Assembly: GCF_001870225.1 (NCBI RefSeq)
Contig: NZ_CP017675.1
Coordinates: forward strand, 1,111,756-1,175,755
Origin: Gloeomargarita lithophora Alchichica-D10
Lineage (GTDB): Bacteria; Cyanobacteriota; Cyanobacteriia; Gloeomargaritales; Gloeomargaritaceae
Length of the DNA: 64,000 nucleotides
Reading direction: 5' to 3'
This document shows positions 28,105 through 37,831 of the stretch, piece by piece; position 1 is the first letter of the stretch; every line of letters starts with the position of its first letter. A program made the position numbers and the translations under genes. Below the pieces are notes generated by a model. That model ran no database searches. It was not told the origin of the DNA and saw only the letters and a list, made by a program, of their open reading frames with translations.

Positions 28105-29337
28105 ATGACCTATCGTTCGGCCTGGTGGCGACCTTGGCATGATATTGACCTCACCCTGTTGGGGGCGGTGTTGACCCTGACGGTGCTGGGGGTGACGGCG
28201 ATTCGCAGTACCGGGTTGGCGCAAAATACCTGGGATTGGTGGCAACAAAGTCTGATTGCCCTGTTGGGGGTGGGGGTGGTGCTGTTCCTGGCCCGTTGGC
28301 CCTACGAATGGTTGCGCCGCTGGCATTGGGGGATTTATGGGTTGGCCAATGCCCTGTTGGTGGCGGTGATGTTTGTGGGCACTTCGGCGTTGGGGGCGGA
28401 ACGCTGGATCAGTATTGGGGGCTTCCATTTGCAACCGTCGGAGTTTGCCAAGGTGGCGGTGATTTTGACCTTGGCCGCTGTTTTGGAACAGTCGCGGGCA
28501 CCGGTGTTGTGGACGATTGGGCAGGGGGCGGCGGTGGTGGCTCTGCCCTGGGTGTTGGTGTTTGCCCAGCCGAATTTGGGGACGGCGTTGATTTTTGTGG
28601 CGATTACCCTGGGGATGTTGTACTGGGCGAATATTCCCCTGGCGTGGATTGTGTTGCTGTTATCGCCCCTGGTGTCGGCAATTTTATTATCTCTGTCTTT
28701 GCCGATGTGGGGGGTGTGGGTGGTGGTGATGGCGTTGGTGGGTTGGTTTTCCCTACCTTGGCCGCGGATTGGGGGGTTGACCGCCCTGGTGGTGAATTTG
28801 ATTTCGGGGCAACTGGGGCAGGTGTTTTGGGGGTTGTTGAAGGATTATCAACGGGAGCGGTTGATTTTGTTTCTTGACCCGAATCAAGACCCCTTGGGCG
28901 GGGGGTATCACTTGATCCAGTCCCGGATTGCCATTGGTTCGGGGGGGTTGTGGGGGCAGGGTTTGTTTCAAGGCAGTCAGACCCAGTTGAGTTTTATCCC
29001 GGAGCAAAATACGGATTTTATTTTCTCGGTAATTGGGGAAGAATTGGGTTTTATTGGGGCGATAGTGGTGGTGTTTTTGTTTTGGTTGATTTGTTTGCGA
29101 TTGGTGTTGATTGCCCGTAGCTCCCGGGATGGATTTGGCTCCCTGATTGCGATTGGGGTATTGAGTATGTTGATTTTCCAAGTGGTGATCAATATCGGTA
29201 TGACTGTGGGGTTGGCACCGATTACGGGGATTCCGTTGCCGTTTTTGAGCTATGGTCGCTCGGCCATGTTGGCGAATTTTATTGCCCTGGGGTTGGTGGA
29301 ATCCGTGGCGAATCACCGGCGCAAGTCGTTTTATTGA
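28105..29337 (+). CDS. rodA: Rod shape-determining peptidoglycan polymerase RodA
   Basis: 410 residues, about 10 membrane segments. SEDS-family glycosyltransferase that polymerises lipid II with a partner PBP2. Motifs: NTWDWWQQSLIALLGVG, GAERWISIGGFHLQPSEFAK (about 95-114), DPNQDPLGGGYHLIQSRIAI (about 256-275), SFIPEQNTDFIFSVIGEELG (about 295-314), and TGIPLPFLSYGRSAMLANF (about 374-392). It starts 22 bp after the topoisomerase subunit gene and may be co-transcribed. Confidence 0.94.
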   Translation: MTYRSAWWRPWHDIDLTLLGAVLTLTVLGVTAIRSTGLAQNTWDWWQQSLIALLGVGVVLFLARWPYEWLRRWHWGIYGLANALLVAVMFVGTSALGAERWISIGGFHLQPSEFAKVAVILTLAAVLEQSRAPVLWTIGQGAAVVALPWVLVFAQPNLGTALIFVAITLGMLYWANIPLAWIVLLLSPLVSAILLSLSLPMWGVWVVVMALVGWFSLPWPRIGGLTALVVNLISGQLGQVFWGLLKDYQRERLILFLDPNQDPLGGGYHLIQSRIAIGSGGLWGQGLFQGSQTQLSFIPEQNTDFIFSVIGEELGFIGAIVVVFLFWLICLRLVLIARSSRDGFGSLIAIGVLSMLIFQVVINIGMTVGLAPITGIPLPFLSYGRSAMLANFIALGLVESVANHRRKSFY

Positions 29338-29415
29338 GGGCTTTGGTATGATCCCAGGGGTAGCACTGCTGTACAATCCAAACAACTTGTATGAATCGGG
29401 TTCCGCTTGAGTTCT

Positions 29416-30405
29416 ATGGCCGCATTGCAACAGGGATTAACCTTATTTTTTAGTTTGCTGGTGGAGGCGATTCCCTTTTTGTTGTTGGGGGTCTTGTTTT
29501 CCAGCATTTTGTTGCTATGGGTAGAGCCGGAGCAGTTGCTGAAACTCTTGCCCCGCCATCCCTTGGGGGGAGCCATTGCGGGGGCGGTGCTGGGCTGTCT
29601 TTTGCCGGTGTGTGAATGCGGCAATGTGCCGGTGGCGCGCCGTTTGCTCACCCAGGGGATGCCGTCTGCGGTGGCGGTGGGTTTTTTGCTGGGGGCACCG
29701 ACGATCAATCCGATTGTGATTTGGTCAACCTGGGTAGCGTTTCGGGATCAGCCGGTCATGGTCTGGGGGCGGGTGGTGCTGACTTTGTTCGTGGCGGTGG
29801 TGGTCGGGTGGGTGTTTTCGGTGCAGCAGGATTTGCGGCCTTTTTTGCAACCGGCGGTGGCGCAAGCCCTGCCTGTCGGTCAACCGCTCCGGGAACCGGT
29901 GTTGGCGGCGGTACCCACCGGGAATTTTTTTGCCCTGGCGGGGGGGAAAACCCTGCCCCTGGAAACCACAGGCTGGAATGCGTCCCGGCTGTTGTCCCGG
30001 CGGGGGCGGTGGCAGATGGTGTGGGTGAATGCGTTGACGGAACTGCGGGAATTGGGGGGAGTTTTGATCCTGGGCACGGCGGTGGCGGCGGCAATTCAGG
30101 TCTTGACCCCCCGCGAGGTCATCCTGGGGTTGGGGCAAGGGCCGGTGACCTCGGTGGTGGCGATGCTGGTATTGGGCACGGTGGTATCTATTTGCTCCAC
30201 GGTGGATGCGTTTTTTGCCCTGTCCTTTGCGGGGAGTTTTACGGCGGGGGCGTTGTTGGCGTTTTTGGTTTTTGGGCCGATGGTGGATTTGAAAGGGGTG
30301 AGTTTGCTATTAACAGTCTTTCGCCCCCGGGCGGTGCTGTACCTATTTTTGTTGGCGGGATTATTGACCTTTGTTTTAACCTTAGCCATGAATTTGTACC
30401 TATGA
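29416..30405 (+). CDS. UPF0718-family permease (COG0701)
   Basis: 329 residues from ATG 29416 (TTG 29407 possible). About eight membrane segments in two halves. Family blocks: PVCECGNVPVARRLLTQGMP (about 65-84) with the conserved Cys pair, FLLGAPTINPIVIWSTW, SICSTVDAFFALSFAGSF and FLVFGPMVDLKGVSLL. Members are predicted metal or thiol-linked permeases. It forms a pair with the following TIGR03943 gene, 7 bp downstream. Such pairs are metal-responsive in some bacteria (for example ycgR/ycgQ of Bacillus). Substrate unproven. Confidence 0.83.
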   Translation: MAALQQGLTLFFSLLVEAIPFLLLGVLFSSILLLWVEPEQLLKLLPRHPLGGAIAGAVLGCLLPVCECGNVPVARRLLTQGMPSAVAVGFLLGAPTINPIVIWSTWVAFRDQPVMVWGRVVLTLFVAVVVGWVFSVQQDLRPFLQPAVAQALPVGQPLREPVLAAVPTGNFFALAGGKTLPLETTGWNASRLLSRRGRWQMVWVNALTELRELGGVLILGTAVAAAIQVLTPREVILGLGQGPVTSVVAMLVLGTVVSICSTVDAFFALSFAGSFTAGALLAFLVFGPMVDLKGVSLLLTVFRPRAVLYLFLLAGLLTFVLTLAMNLYL

Positions 30406-30412
30406 ATCTGCT

Positions 30413-31129
30413 ATGAATGGCTTTGACCTACTGGCGATTGGGGCGTGGGGGGTTTTACTCCTCAAGTATTGGCTGACCGGGCAGTTGGCGGTGCTGATCC
30501 ATCCCAACTATTTCCCCTTGACCATCGGGGCGGGTTTACTGCTGGTGGGTTTGGTGGGGTGGCAGGGCTGGGTACGCTGGCGAGAACCGGGGCAACCCCA
30601 AGCCTTGGCCGAGGGCAGTCAACTTTTGCCCCGTTCTTGGGGGCGATTTCTATTGCTCAGTACGGCGGTGGTGGGGTTGATTGTCACGCCCCGGCCATTC
30701 AATAGCCAAATTGCCCTGGAAAGTGGGGAATTATTGAGCATGACCCGCACCATGCCCCAACAGTTTCGCCCGGTCAACCGCCCGGAAGCACGTTCCCTGG
30801 TGGATTGGGTGCGTTTGTTAAATACCTACCCGGAACCGGATGCCTACCAGGGGCAAAAGGCGAAGGTGCAAGGGTTTGTGGTGCATCCCCCGGATAGTCC
30901 CAGCAATCGGTTTTTTATTGCCCGGTTTGTGGTCACCTGCTGTGCCGCCGATGCCTACCCGGTGGGGTTACCGGTGGATTTGCCAGAAGCCAAAACCTAC
31001 CAAGCCGATACCTGGTTAGAAATTCAGGGGCAGATGGCAACGGGGCAAGTCAAAGGCCAACGGCGGTTGATTCTGCAAGCGGCTAAAATTACCCCCATCC
31101 AGCCCCCGGCCAATCCCTATTTATATTAA
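30413..31129 (+). CDS. TIGR03943-family permease partner protein
   Basis: 238 residues. Two or three N-terminal membrane segments (about 5-25, 35-58, 78-98), then an extracytoplasmic domain with KAKVQGFVVHPPDSP, RFVVTCCAADAYPVGLPVD (about 172-190; paired cysteines) and AKTYQADTWLEIQGQM, typical of TIGR03943/DUF1980. It acts with the upstream UPF0718 permease; the CC pair could bind metal. Likely one operon. Confidence 0.82.
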   Translation: MNGFDLLAIGAWGVLLLKYWLTGQLAVLIHPNYFPLTIGAGLLLVGLVGWQGWVRWREPGQPQALAEGSQLLPRSWGRFLLLSTAVVGLIVTPRPFNSQIALESGELLSMTRTMPQQFRPVNRPEARSLVDWVRLLNTYPEPDAYQGQKAKVQGFVVHPPDSPSNRFFIARFVVTCCAADAYPVGLPVDLPEAKTYQADTWLEIQGQMATGQVKGQRRLILQAAKITPIQPPANPYLY

Positions 31130-31144
31130 ATATATACTTTGTAT

Positions 31145-31237
31145 AGCAATCTCAGACGATTTATGTGAATAACAAGGCTACATGGCTAGGCCACGCAGGC
31201 TATCAGAACCAGAACGGGGCGATGCCCTGCGACCCTT
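31145..31237 (+). repeat. Diverged family A-type repeat
   Basis: Begins TATAGCAATCTCAGACGATT, contains GGCTAGGCCACGCAGGCTATCAG and the core AACCAGAACGGGGCGATGCC/CTGCGACCC. No matching right terminus is evident, so it is a truncated or decayed copy. Confidence 0.6.
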
Positions 31238-31277
31238 GACTCTCTAAGTATAAAAAGTATAAAACTCTTGCTCACAA

Positions 31278-31387
31278 GGACACCTCTATTTATTCACACC
31301 AGCAGAAAGTTATCTCGTTGGAATGCCCATATTACCGAGAACCAAGGGCGGGGGGTGCGTCTTTGCGCCCTATTTTTAGAGATGTCC
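31278..31387 (+). mobile_element. Family C small element (110 bp)
   Basis: Terminal inverted repeats GGACACCTCTA and TAGAGATGTCC. Interior TATTCACACCAGCAGAAAG and ATCTCGTTGGAATGCCCATA, then core GAACCAAGGGCGGGGGG and GCGCCCTATTTTTAGAGATG. Related fragments occur at 9200, 52705, 56500, 59256, 62330, 62740 and 63966. Non-coding. Confidence 0.75.
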
Positions 31388-31434
31388 TACCCTTGGTGAG
31401 GCATCCACTCCTGGCGATAAAATAATAGGAAAAA

Positions 31435-32481
31435 ATGAGCATCATGTCTTTATCCTTTCACCCCCCCTCCTGGTGCCGTCGCCTGGGGCTGTTGCTACTC
31501 ACGGGTTTGGTGTGCCTGCTCCTGGGGACAGATGCACATTCGGCACCCATACCGGGGCAGATCGTCCGGCTTGACCCCCGCTTGTCCGCCCTCATTTCCC
31601 CCCAGGCGCAACTCGAGCCCCTAGCCACCGGGCTGGGCTGGCTGGAAGGCCCCGTGTGGGACAAAACCCAACAGGCACTTTTATTTTCTGACGTGAAAAA
31701 TAATGTCATCTACCGCTGGCGAGCGGGTGCAGGCATTGCCCCCTACGTTTACCCCAGTGGCTACACCGGCACAGAACCCTTTGCGGGCAAAGAACCGGGT
31801 GCCAATGGCTTAACCCTGGATCGCCAAGGCCGCTTGGTAGCCTGCGAACATGGGGATCGCCGCATCAGTCGCCGGGAACCCAATGGCGAAAAAATTACCC
31901 TGGCGGATCGCTATCAGGGTCGCCGCTTGAATAGCCCCAACGACCTGGTTTATGCTTCCAACGGGGATTTGTACTTCACCGACCCTCCCTTTGGTTTGCC
32001 CCAAGCCTTTGCCGACCCGCTCAAGGAATTACCCTTTAGTGGCGTGTATCGCCTCCGCCCCCAGGGTGAATTGACTTTATTAACCGACCAAATGCGTTCC
32101 CCCAATGGCATTGCCTTTGCTCCTGATGAAAAGACTTTGTACTTAACCGATGTCACCCCTGGGCAAGCGGCATGGCTGGCCTATAGGGTCAAACCCGATG
32201 GCAGTTTGGGGGAAAAACGGGTTTTGGCTGAGGCGACCCCCTGGCAACGCACCCGAAAAGGCGGGCCGGATGGCTTGAAAATTGATACCCAGGGCAATAT
32301 CTATGGTGCCGGGCCGTCAGCGGTGTTTATTTTTGCCCCGGATGGTACTTTGTTAGGACGAATTGAAACCGGTGTCCCCACGGGCAACCTCGCCTGGGGT
32401 GAAGACGGCCACACCCTATTTATCACCGCCAATACCAGTCTGTATCGCATCCGCTTGTTAGCCAAGGGTAATGGGTATTGA
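31435..32481 (+). CDS. SMP-30/gluconolactonase-like secreted protein
   Basis: 348 residues. N-terminal signal peptide (LGLLLLTGLVCLLLGTDAHS, about 16-35; cleavage after AHS likely). Six-bladed beta-propeller of the SMP-30/LRE family: GLGWLEGPVWDKTQQALLFS with the metal-binding Glu, GANGLTLDRQGRLVACEHGD, RRLNSPNDLVYASNGDLYFT with Asn/Asp ligands, and MRSPNGIAFAPDEKTLYLTD. The family hydrolyses sugar lactones or organophosphates with a divalent metal. Periplasmic. AGGA lies 6 bp before ATG 31435; ATG 31444 is an alternative. Confidence 0.86.
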   Translation: MSIMSLSFHPPSWCRRLGLLLLTGLVCLLLGTDAHSAPIPGQIVRLDPRLSALISPQAQLEPLATGLGWLEGPVWDKTQQALLFSDVKNNVIYRWRAGAGIAPYVYPSGYTGTEPFAGKEPGANGLTLDRQGRLVACEHGDRRISRREPNGEKITLADRYQGRRLNSPNDLVYASNGDLYFTDPPFGLPQAFADPLKELPFSGVYRLRPQGELTLLTDQMRSPNGIAFAPDEKTLYLTDVTPGQAAWLAYRVKPDGSLGEKRVLAEATPWQRTRKGGPDGLKIDTQGNIYGAGPSAVFIFAPDGTLLGRIETGVPTGNLAWGEDGHTLFITANTSLYRIRLLAKGNGY

Positions 32482-32500
32482 GTCAGGGGGTCTTATTCAT

Positions 32501-33085
32501 TTAATCCCAGGGATGGAGTAGCTTTTCTGCCCTAAGCGTCAATTCAGGAAATGTACTTGACTTGAGCATATCTTGTCCCTGAAATTCAGTGGGGTGATAA
32601 ACTTTCGCTACTAATAAAAAAATGATTATTTTTTGGTCTTCTGGGTCAATGATCCAGTACTCAGCAATCCCCATCGCCTCATATTCTTGATGTTTCTGTT
32701 GATAATCTCGCTCTCGATTTTCTTTCCCCGGACTGACTACCTCTGCTACCCATAAGGGCGGGTTTTCTATGATAGCTAAATTAGGATTTTGGGTGCGTAA
32801 TGCTGTCCAGTCTTCCCGATGTAAAACACACAAATCTGGTTCTCGTACCGTGCGTATTCCGGTACGGACACCGATGCCACTGCTAAAGATACGAACGGGA
32901 TATTGAAGTCGTTGGCGCTCTTGATAGAGCATTAAAAACAATTGTTGAATAATTTCCCCATGCAACGGACTGGCCACGGGCATGACCACGACTTCCCCCT
33001 CAACTAATTCCGTATGACAGTCCGTACCGGTGTCCGAGGCCAGATATTCCGCAAAGGTAAAATTTTTGGTGTGCGCTTGAGTCAT
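32501..33085 (-). CDS. Uma2-family (DUF820) restriction-endonuclease-fold protein
   Basis: 194 residues from ATG 33085 (an upstream ATG at 33124 adds a non-conserved 13-residue start). Typical Uma2: FTFAEYLASDTGTDCHTELVEGE, the conserved VREPDLCVLHREDW (PDLxVL), PPLWVAEVVSPGKENRERDY (ExVSP catalytic block, about 108-127) and YEAMGIAEYWIIDPEDQKI. The PD-(D/E)XK-like core (E, D, E/K) appears intact. The family is hugely expanded in cyanobacteria; function unproven. Confidence 0.88.
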   Translation of the reverse strand: MTQAHTKNFTFAEYLASDTGTDCHTELVEGEVVVMPVASPLHGEIIQQLFLMLYQERQRLQYPVRIFSSGIGVRTGIRTVREPDLCVLHREDWTALRTQNPNLAIIENPPLWVAEVVSPGKENRERDYQQKHQEYEAMGIAEYWIIDPEDQKIIIFLLVAKVYHPTEFQGQDMLKSSTFPELTLRAEKLLHPWD

Positions 33086-33262
33086 GGAATAGTGACGGTG
33101 AGGTAACTTTATTTTAATCGCCATACTTTGGTTAAGCTAACCCATTGGGGTAATCATGCCCATAGGATAGAGGTGCAGGGTGTATCCCAAAAACGGTTTT
33201 TATCATTTTGGTATGGGATAAAATTAGCTTAGGGAACTGGACTAGGGGTGAGGGTGAACGGT

Positions 33263-34579
33263 ATGCAATGGTTCCGGTTTATTTGGCAGACCCCCGCTCG
33301 GCGACTTGAGGCACTGCCCTCCGCATGGCGGCAGGAATTTTTGGGAGCAATTCGGCAATCGAGCTTGAATAATAGCCGTTTATTTGCCCAATTTATTTTA
33401 GTCTTTATGTTCTTTGCTTTGGTGGGGGTAAGTATTATTCATAACCGGTTCGAGATTTTACCTATAGCAATCTTATTTGAATTTAGAACAGCGGTCGCAG
33501 GGGGGCATCCCCCGCCCTTGGTTCTGCGGAATTTCCGTTCGTAACTCGTGTCATATTGCTATATTTATCAAATACTCATGGTAATGAATTGGTTAATCAT
33601 TGGGATTTCGCTGGCTTTTTTATATGTTTCTCGTCCCTTAAGTCCTATAAAATTTTCCCGCCGATGGGTTCTGCATCGCTGGTATTGTGTATTTATTACA
33701 ATCATTTTTAATGGATTTTTTTACCTCCAATGGCAACGTCTTGGCCATAATTCCGCCTATTTTATCATTCAATTTATTTATGCGGTACTCTGGTTTTATC
33801 CTGACCGATTGGGGGTGTGGTTTTATGGGGTTAATTTCGTTTACTATATGTTGGTTATTTCTACGGGTCACGCTCAGGGTTTAGTCCGATTATCCGGTTA
33901 TTTTACAGGCTTTTCTATCCTCTCGATTACTTGGATAAGTGAACAGATTATTTTGGATTTGCGTCTCCGGGATTTTCAACTGCGAAAAACGGTGGACGAA
34001 CAGGCGCAAGAACTCCAAAAAGTCAATCGGGAATTAAACCAAATTGCGTTTCAAGATAGCCTGACGGGACTGGCGAATCGGCGGGCTTTGGATGACTTTT
34101 TATCTATTGCTTGGACAAGGGGTGCCACCACCCAAATGCCCCTGGCTTTGCTTTTATGTGATGTGGACTATTTCAAACGGTATAACGATGGGTATGGACA
34201 TCCGGCGGGGGATCAATGTTTGCGGGATATTGCCCAGATTTTGCGTCAAACGATACCGGAGCCGGATTTTTGCATTGCCCGCTACGGGGGAGAAGAATTT
34301 GCGCTGGTGCTACCCGCCACTTCAGACTCAGGGGCGCAGGCGGTGGCGCAAAACCTTTTGGAAAATGTGCGGCGGGCGGCATTGCCCCACGCCTATGCGC
34401 TGACGGGCGATTATGTGAGCATCAGTATTGGGATTAGCAGTACCATTCCCCAGCCTGACCACTCCCCTAAAGCCTTGATTTTGTCGGCGGATTTGGCACT
34501 CTACCAGGCCAAGTCCCAGGGACGCAACCGGGCGGTTTATCAGGGGATGTCCCCCAGTTTGCCCCCGGCGGTGGCCTAA
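33263..34579 (+). pseudogene. Diguanylate cyclase (membrane + GGDEF) interrupted by family A element
   Basis: N-terminal membrane segment FAQFILVFMFFALVGVSII is followed, after the element, by more membrane segments (NWLIIGISLAFLYVS and on), a coiled-coil linker (LRKTVDEQAQELQKVNRELN) and a GGDEF domain with FQDSLTGLANRRALDDFL, CDVDYFKRYNDGYGHPAGDQ and an intact active loop ARYGGEEFALVLPA, making c-di-GMP. The 97-bp element at 33465-33561 plus TA adds 99 bp: the frame is kept and only one TAA (33542-33544) interrupts it. A GTG at 33548 immediately follows in the same frame. Excision restores EILP-IYQILMVMNW. The cyclase half may still be made by re-initiation. ATG 33263 is chosen (GTG 33248 possible). 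Confidence 0.85.
33465..33561 (+). mobile_element. Family A MITE (97 bp) inside diguanylate cyclase gene
   Basis: Identical to the copy at 62995-63091 and to the reverse complement of 7174-7270. TA duplicates at 33463-33464 and 33562-33563. Insertion in the opposite reading sense to the other two genic copies, giving a TAA near its end in place of a junction TAG. Confidence 0.94.
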
Positions 34580-34581
34580 AC

Positions 34582-34600
34582 CCGGAGTACAATGGAAGCG
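34582..34600 (+). promoter_or_regulatory. Possible hemL promoter element
   Basis: GAGTACAATGGAAG just upstream of hemL contains a TACAAT -10-like hexamer (about 34587-34592). No convincing -35 is assigned; it lies right after the cyclase stop, which suggests hemL is transcribed separately. Confidence 0.3.
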
Positions 34601-34624
34601 AAATGTTTTCCCGCTGTTGTTGAG

Positions 34625-35938
34625 ATGGATGTCATGGTGGCACCTGTTTGGCATACGACCGAGTCCCAGCGCATTTTTAATCAAGCCCAACGTTTGATGC
34701 CGGGGGGGGTAAGTTCGCCGGTGCGGGCGTTTAAGTCGGTGGGGGGGCAACCCATCGTGTTTGACCGGGTGCAGGGTGCCTACGCCTGGGATGTGGATGG
34801 CAACCGCTATGTGGATTATGTGGGCACCTGGGGGCCGGCCATCTGCGGGCACGCCCACCCTGAAGTAATTGAGGCGATTTGTACAGCGGCGCAAAAAGGC
34901 ACCAGTTTTGGGGCACCCTGTCGCCTGGAAAATGTCCTGGCGGAAATGGTGATTGCCGCCGTGCCCAGCATCGAAATGGTGCGGTTTGTCAATTCCGGCA
35001 CCGAAGCCTGCATGGGGGCATTGCGCTTGGCACGGGCGTTTACGGGTCGGGAAAAAATCCTTAAATTTGAGGGCTGTTACCACGGTCATGCGGACACGTT
35101 CCTGGTCAAAGCCGGTTCCGGGGTGGCAACCCTGGGTCTGCCGGATTCGCCGGGGGTGCCCAAATCGGTGACGGCGGCCACCTTGACCGCTCCCTACAAT
35201 GACCTGACGGCGGTCAAAGCCCTATTTAGGGAATATCCGGGGGAAATTGCCACCGTGATTTTAGAGCCGGTGGTGGGGAATGCCGGGTTTATCCTGCCCC
35301 AGCGGGAATTTTTGATGGGGTTGCGGGAAATCACCCAGCAGGATGGGGCTTTGCTGATGTTTGACGAGGTGATGACCGGGTTTCGCATCCACTATGGGGG
35401 GGCGCAGGCGTACTTTGACATTACCCCGGACCTGACCACCCTGGGGAAAATCATTGGCGGCGGTCTGCCGGTGGGAGCCTACGGGGGGCGGCGGGAAATT
35501 ATGGAACTGGTGGCTCCGGCGGGGCCGATGTACCAGGCGGGGACCTTATCGGGGAATCCCTTGGCAATGACAGCGGGGATCAAAACCCTGGAATTGCTGG
35601 GGAAACCGGGGGTGTATGAACAATTAGAGCAGGTTACCTCCCGGTTGGTGCAGGGGTTGCAGGGGATTGCCGATGAGTTGGGGCATCCGATGTGCAGTGG
35701 CAATTTGAGTGGGATGTTTGGCTTTTTCTTCACCCCTGGCCCGGTGACAAATTACGAACAAGCCAAAGCCTCGGATGTACAAAAATTCAGCCGCTTTCAC
35801 CGGGGAATGCTGGAGCGGGGGATTTATCTGGCTCCGTCCCAGTTTGAGGCCGGGTTTACCAGTCTGGCGCATGGGGAGGCCGAGGTGGACGCAACGCTGG
35901 CGGCGGCTCGGGAGGTCTTGAGCGCATTGCCCCGCTGA
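34625..35938 (+). CDS. hemL: Glutamate-1-semialdehyde 2,1-aminomutase
   Basis: About 437 residues from ATG 34625 (34634 and 34592 are alternatives; the conserved part begins at [20 protein letters not shown]). PLP enzyme making 5-aminolevulinate, feeding chlorophyll, bilins and haem. Blocks: [80 protein letters not shown] and the PLP lysine in [17 protein letters not shown] (about 274). Ends TGATG over the start of the next gene, so the two are translationally coupled. Confidence 0.96.
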   Translation: MDVMVAPVWHTTESQRIFNQAQRLMPGGVSSPVRAFKSVGGQPIVFDRVQGAYAWDVDGNRYVDYVGTWGPAICGHAHPEVIEAICTAAQKGTSFGAPCRLENVLAEMVIAAVPSIEMVRFVNSGTEACMGALRLARAFTGREKILKFEGCYHGHADTFLVKAGSGVATLGLPDSPGVPKSVTAATLTAPYNDLTAVKALFREYPGEIATVILEPVVGNAGFILPQREFLMGLREITQQDGALLMFDEVMTGFRIHYGGAQAYFDITPDLTTLGKIIGGGLPVGAYGGRREIMELVAPAGPMYQAGTLSGNPLAMTAGIKTLELLGKPGVYEQLEQVTSRLVQGLQGIADELGHPMCSGNLSGMFGFFFTPGPVTNYEQAKASDVQKFSRFHRGMLERGIYLAPSQFEAGFTSLAHGEAEVDATLAAAREVLSALPR

Positions 35939-36345
35939 TGCCAGTCCTGCTGGGCTTTGACCCCGGTCGGGACAAGTGTGGGGTGGTTCTCCGCTCCGCC
36001 AGGGGGGAATGGCTGTTTCAGGAGGTGGTGCCTGCGGCGGCGGCTCTGGAAATTATCTATAATTTGTATCAACAATATCAACCGGATGTACTGGTCATGG
36101 GGGATCAGACCACCCACCGGCAATGGCGGCAACAACTCCAGCAACGCTTACCGGGGGTGAACCTGGTCACGGTGGACGAGCGATATAGTACCTTAGAAGC
36201 ACAAAATAAATACTGGAAACTCTATCCTGCCCAGGGGTGGCGACGGTTATTGCCCCCAGGTCTGCGGCCTTTGCCTCGTCCGGTGGATGATGTGGCGGCG
36301 ATGATTTTGGTGGAACGGTATTGTCAACAGCATTCCCCCGCATGA
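35938..36345 (+). CDS. YqgF/RuvX-like RNase H-fold nuclease
   Basis: 135 residues. RNase H-like fold with GFDPGRDKCGVVLRSARG (first acidic residue, about 6-23), VLVMGDQTTHRQWRQQL, VDERYSTLEAQNKYW (second acidic pair) and DDVAAMILVERYC (C-terminal acidic). The YqgF family processes pre-16S rRNA or resolves junction-like structures; cyanobacteria carry this diverged form. Overlaps hemL (TGATG) and the nagZ start, forming hemL-yqgF-nagZ-pstA. Confidence 0.78.
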   Translation: MPVLLGFDPGRDKCGVVLRSARGEWLFQEVVPAAAALEIIYNLYQQYQPDVLVMGDQTTHRQWRQQLQQRLPGVNLVTVDERYSTLEAQNKYWKLYPAQGWRRLLPPGLRPLPRPVDDVAAMILVERYCQQHSPA

Positions 36346-37829
36346 CCACCCTAGGGCGGCGGTTATTGCTGGGGGCACCGCCGGGGGCGCTTGGCGCAGA
36401 TGCCTTGGCGTTGGTGCAACGGACTGGGGCGATGGGGTTGGTGTTATTTCGCAGTAACCTGACCCAACCGGCGCAACTCCCCCAGCAACTGACCTGGTTG
36501 CGGGAGCGGCTGGGGCGGCCTTTGGTGATGGCCATTGACCACGAGGGGGGGCAGGTGATCCGGCATCTGGAGCGCAGTACAATCTGGCCGGGGAATTATG
36601 CCCTGGGGCGGGTGGCCGAGCGGGATCAGGCACAGGCGGAACTCTGGGCGGAACAGGTGGGGTTGGCGATGGGACGGGAACTGCGGGGGCTGGGCATCGG
36701 CTGGAATTTGGCTCCTGTGTTGGATGTGGTGGGCAAAGAACCCAATCCGGGTTTGGGGTTGCGGGCCTTGGGGAACGATAGCGAACGGGTGACCCAGTTG
36801 GGTTTAGCCATGCTGAGGGGCTTTGGGCAGGCGGGGATGGTCGCTTGCGGTAAACATTTTCCGGGGTTGGGGCGGGCGCAGGTGGACCCCCACCATGAAC
36901 TCCCCCGTTTGGATTTGAGCCAAGCGGAACTGGCGACCCACGGACAACCCTTTCGGGCGGCGATCCAGGCCGGTTTACCCGCCGTGATGACCACCCATGT
37001 GCTGGTACCAGCTTTGGATGAACATAATGTTATTACTTTATCCCGCTTGGCAATCCAGACCTACCTGCGCCAGGAATTGCAGTTTACGGGGGTGTGCGTC
37101 AGCGATGACCTGGATATGGGGGCGATGGCGGCGGGGGGAAATATCGAGGACATTACCCTGAAAACGCTTCAGGCGGGACATGACCTGGCAATCATTGTGC
37201 GGCGGGGGGACTGGGTGGCGGCGGTCATGGATACCTTGACGCAGGCGGCAGACCAGGGGCTACTCCCGGAGCATGGGGAATCCTTAGCCCGGATTGACAA
37301 AATTGTGGCGCAGGCGGACATTGCCCAGGTTTTGCCCAGTACCCAGGCGTGGCAACCGGCTACCCTGTTGGCGGAAAACATCGCTCGGGCGGCGGTGCGG
37401 GTAGTGGGTGACCCCCAAGGGTTGCTGCCGGTACAATGGCCGGTGCGACTTTACCTGCCCGATGTGACCCCGGTGGCGGATTGGGTGTTGTTTGAATCCT
37501 GTTGGTTTGCCCCTTCCCAGATGGCAGACTTACTGGGAATCCCCACGGCTGAAATTGTAACTACATCCCTACAAGAAGCAACGGTTTTGAATTTTATCGG
37601 GGACAACCGTATAACTAATATACTAATTTTATATGATGCCATTCGTTATCCAGGGCAACAATATATGTTAGACCGATTGGCGCAAACGGGTCAGCTTTTG
37701 GTGGTGGTGCTGGTTCGCAATCCTTGGGATGCCCAGCGGGTGCCTGCGGGGGTCACGGTTATTGATGCCGCGGGATTCCGGTCGCCCCAACTAGCGCAGG
37801 TGGGACGGCTACTGCGGGGTACGGGATAG
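36342..37829 (+). CDS. nagZ: Beta-N-acetylhexosaminidase, GH3 family
   Basis: 495 residues from ATG 36342, overlapping the previous stop by 4 bp. Retaining hydrolase that cuts GlcNAc-anhMurNAc in peptidoglycan recycling. Blocks: GAMGLVLFRSNLTQPAQL, VMAIDHEGGQVIRHL, NLAPVLDVVGKEPNPGLGLR, the KHFPG(L)GR...DPHHELP loop with the His/Asp dyad (about 172-191), and SDDLDMGAMAAGGN (nucleophile region). The C-terminal ~160 residues extend beyond bacterial NagZ and resemble a GH3 C-terminal sandwich. Membrane anchor not evident. Confidence 0.87.
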   Translation: MTTLGRRLLLGAPPGALGADALALVQRTGAMGLVLFRSNLTQPAQLPQQLTWLRERLGRPLVMAIDHEGGQVIRHLERSTIWPGNYALGRVAERDQAQAELWAEQVGLAMGRELRGLGIGWNLAPVLDVVGKEPNPGLGLRALGNDSERVTQLGLAMLRGFGQAGMVACGKHFPGLGRAQVDPHHELPRLDLSQAELATHGQPFRAAIQAGLPAVMTTHVLVPALDEHNVITLSRLAIQTYLRQELQFTGVCVSDDLDMGAMAAGGNIEDITLKTLQAGHDLAIIVRRGDWVAAVMDTLTQAADQGLLPEHGESLARIDKIVAQADIAQVLPSTQAWQPATLLAENIARAAVRVVGDPQGLLPVQWPVRLYLPDVTPVADWVLFESCWFAPSQMADLLGIPTAEIVTTSLQEATVLNFIGDNRITNILILYDAIRYPGQQYMLDRLAQTGQLLVVVLVRNPWDAQRVPAGVTVIDAAGFRSPQLAQVGRLLRGTG

Positions 37830-37831
37830 CC

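Noticed and set aside
28236-28877. 213-codon frame rich in Gly/Val inside rodA
   Set aside because: Out-of-frame reading of rodA; composition is the GC-rich shadow pattern.
34328-35089. 253-codon minus-strand frame over hemL
   Set aside because: Shadow of hemL on the opposite strand; hemL has full family identity, this frame has none.
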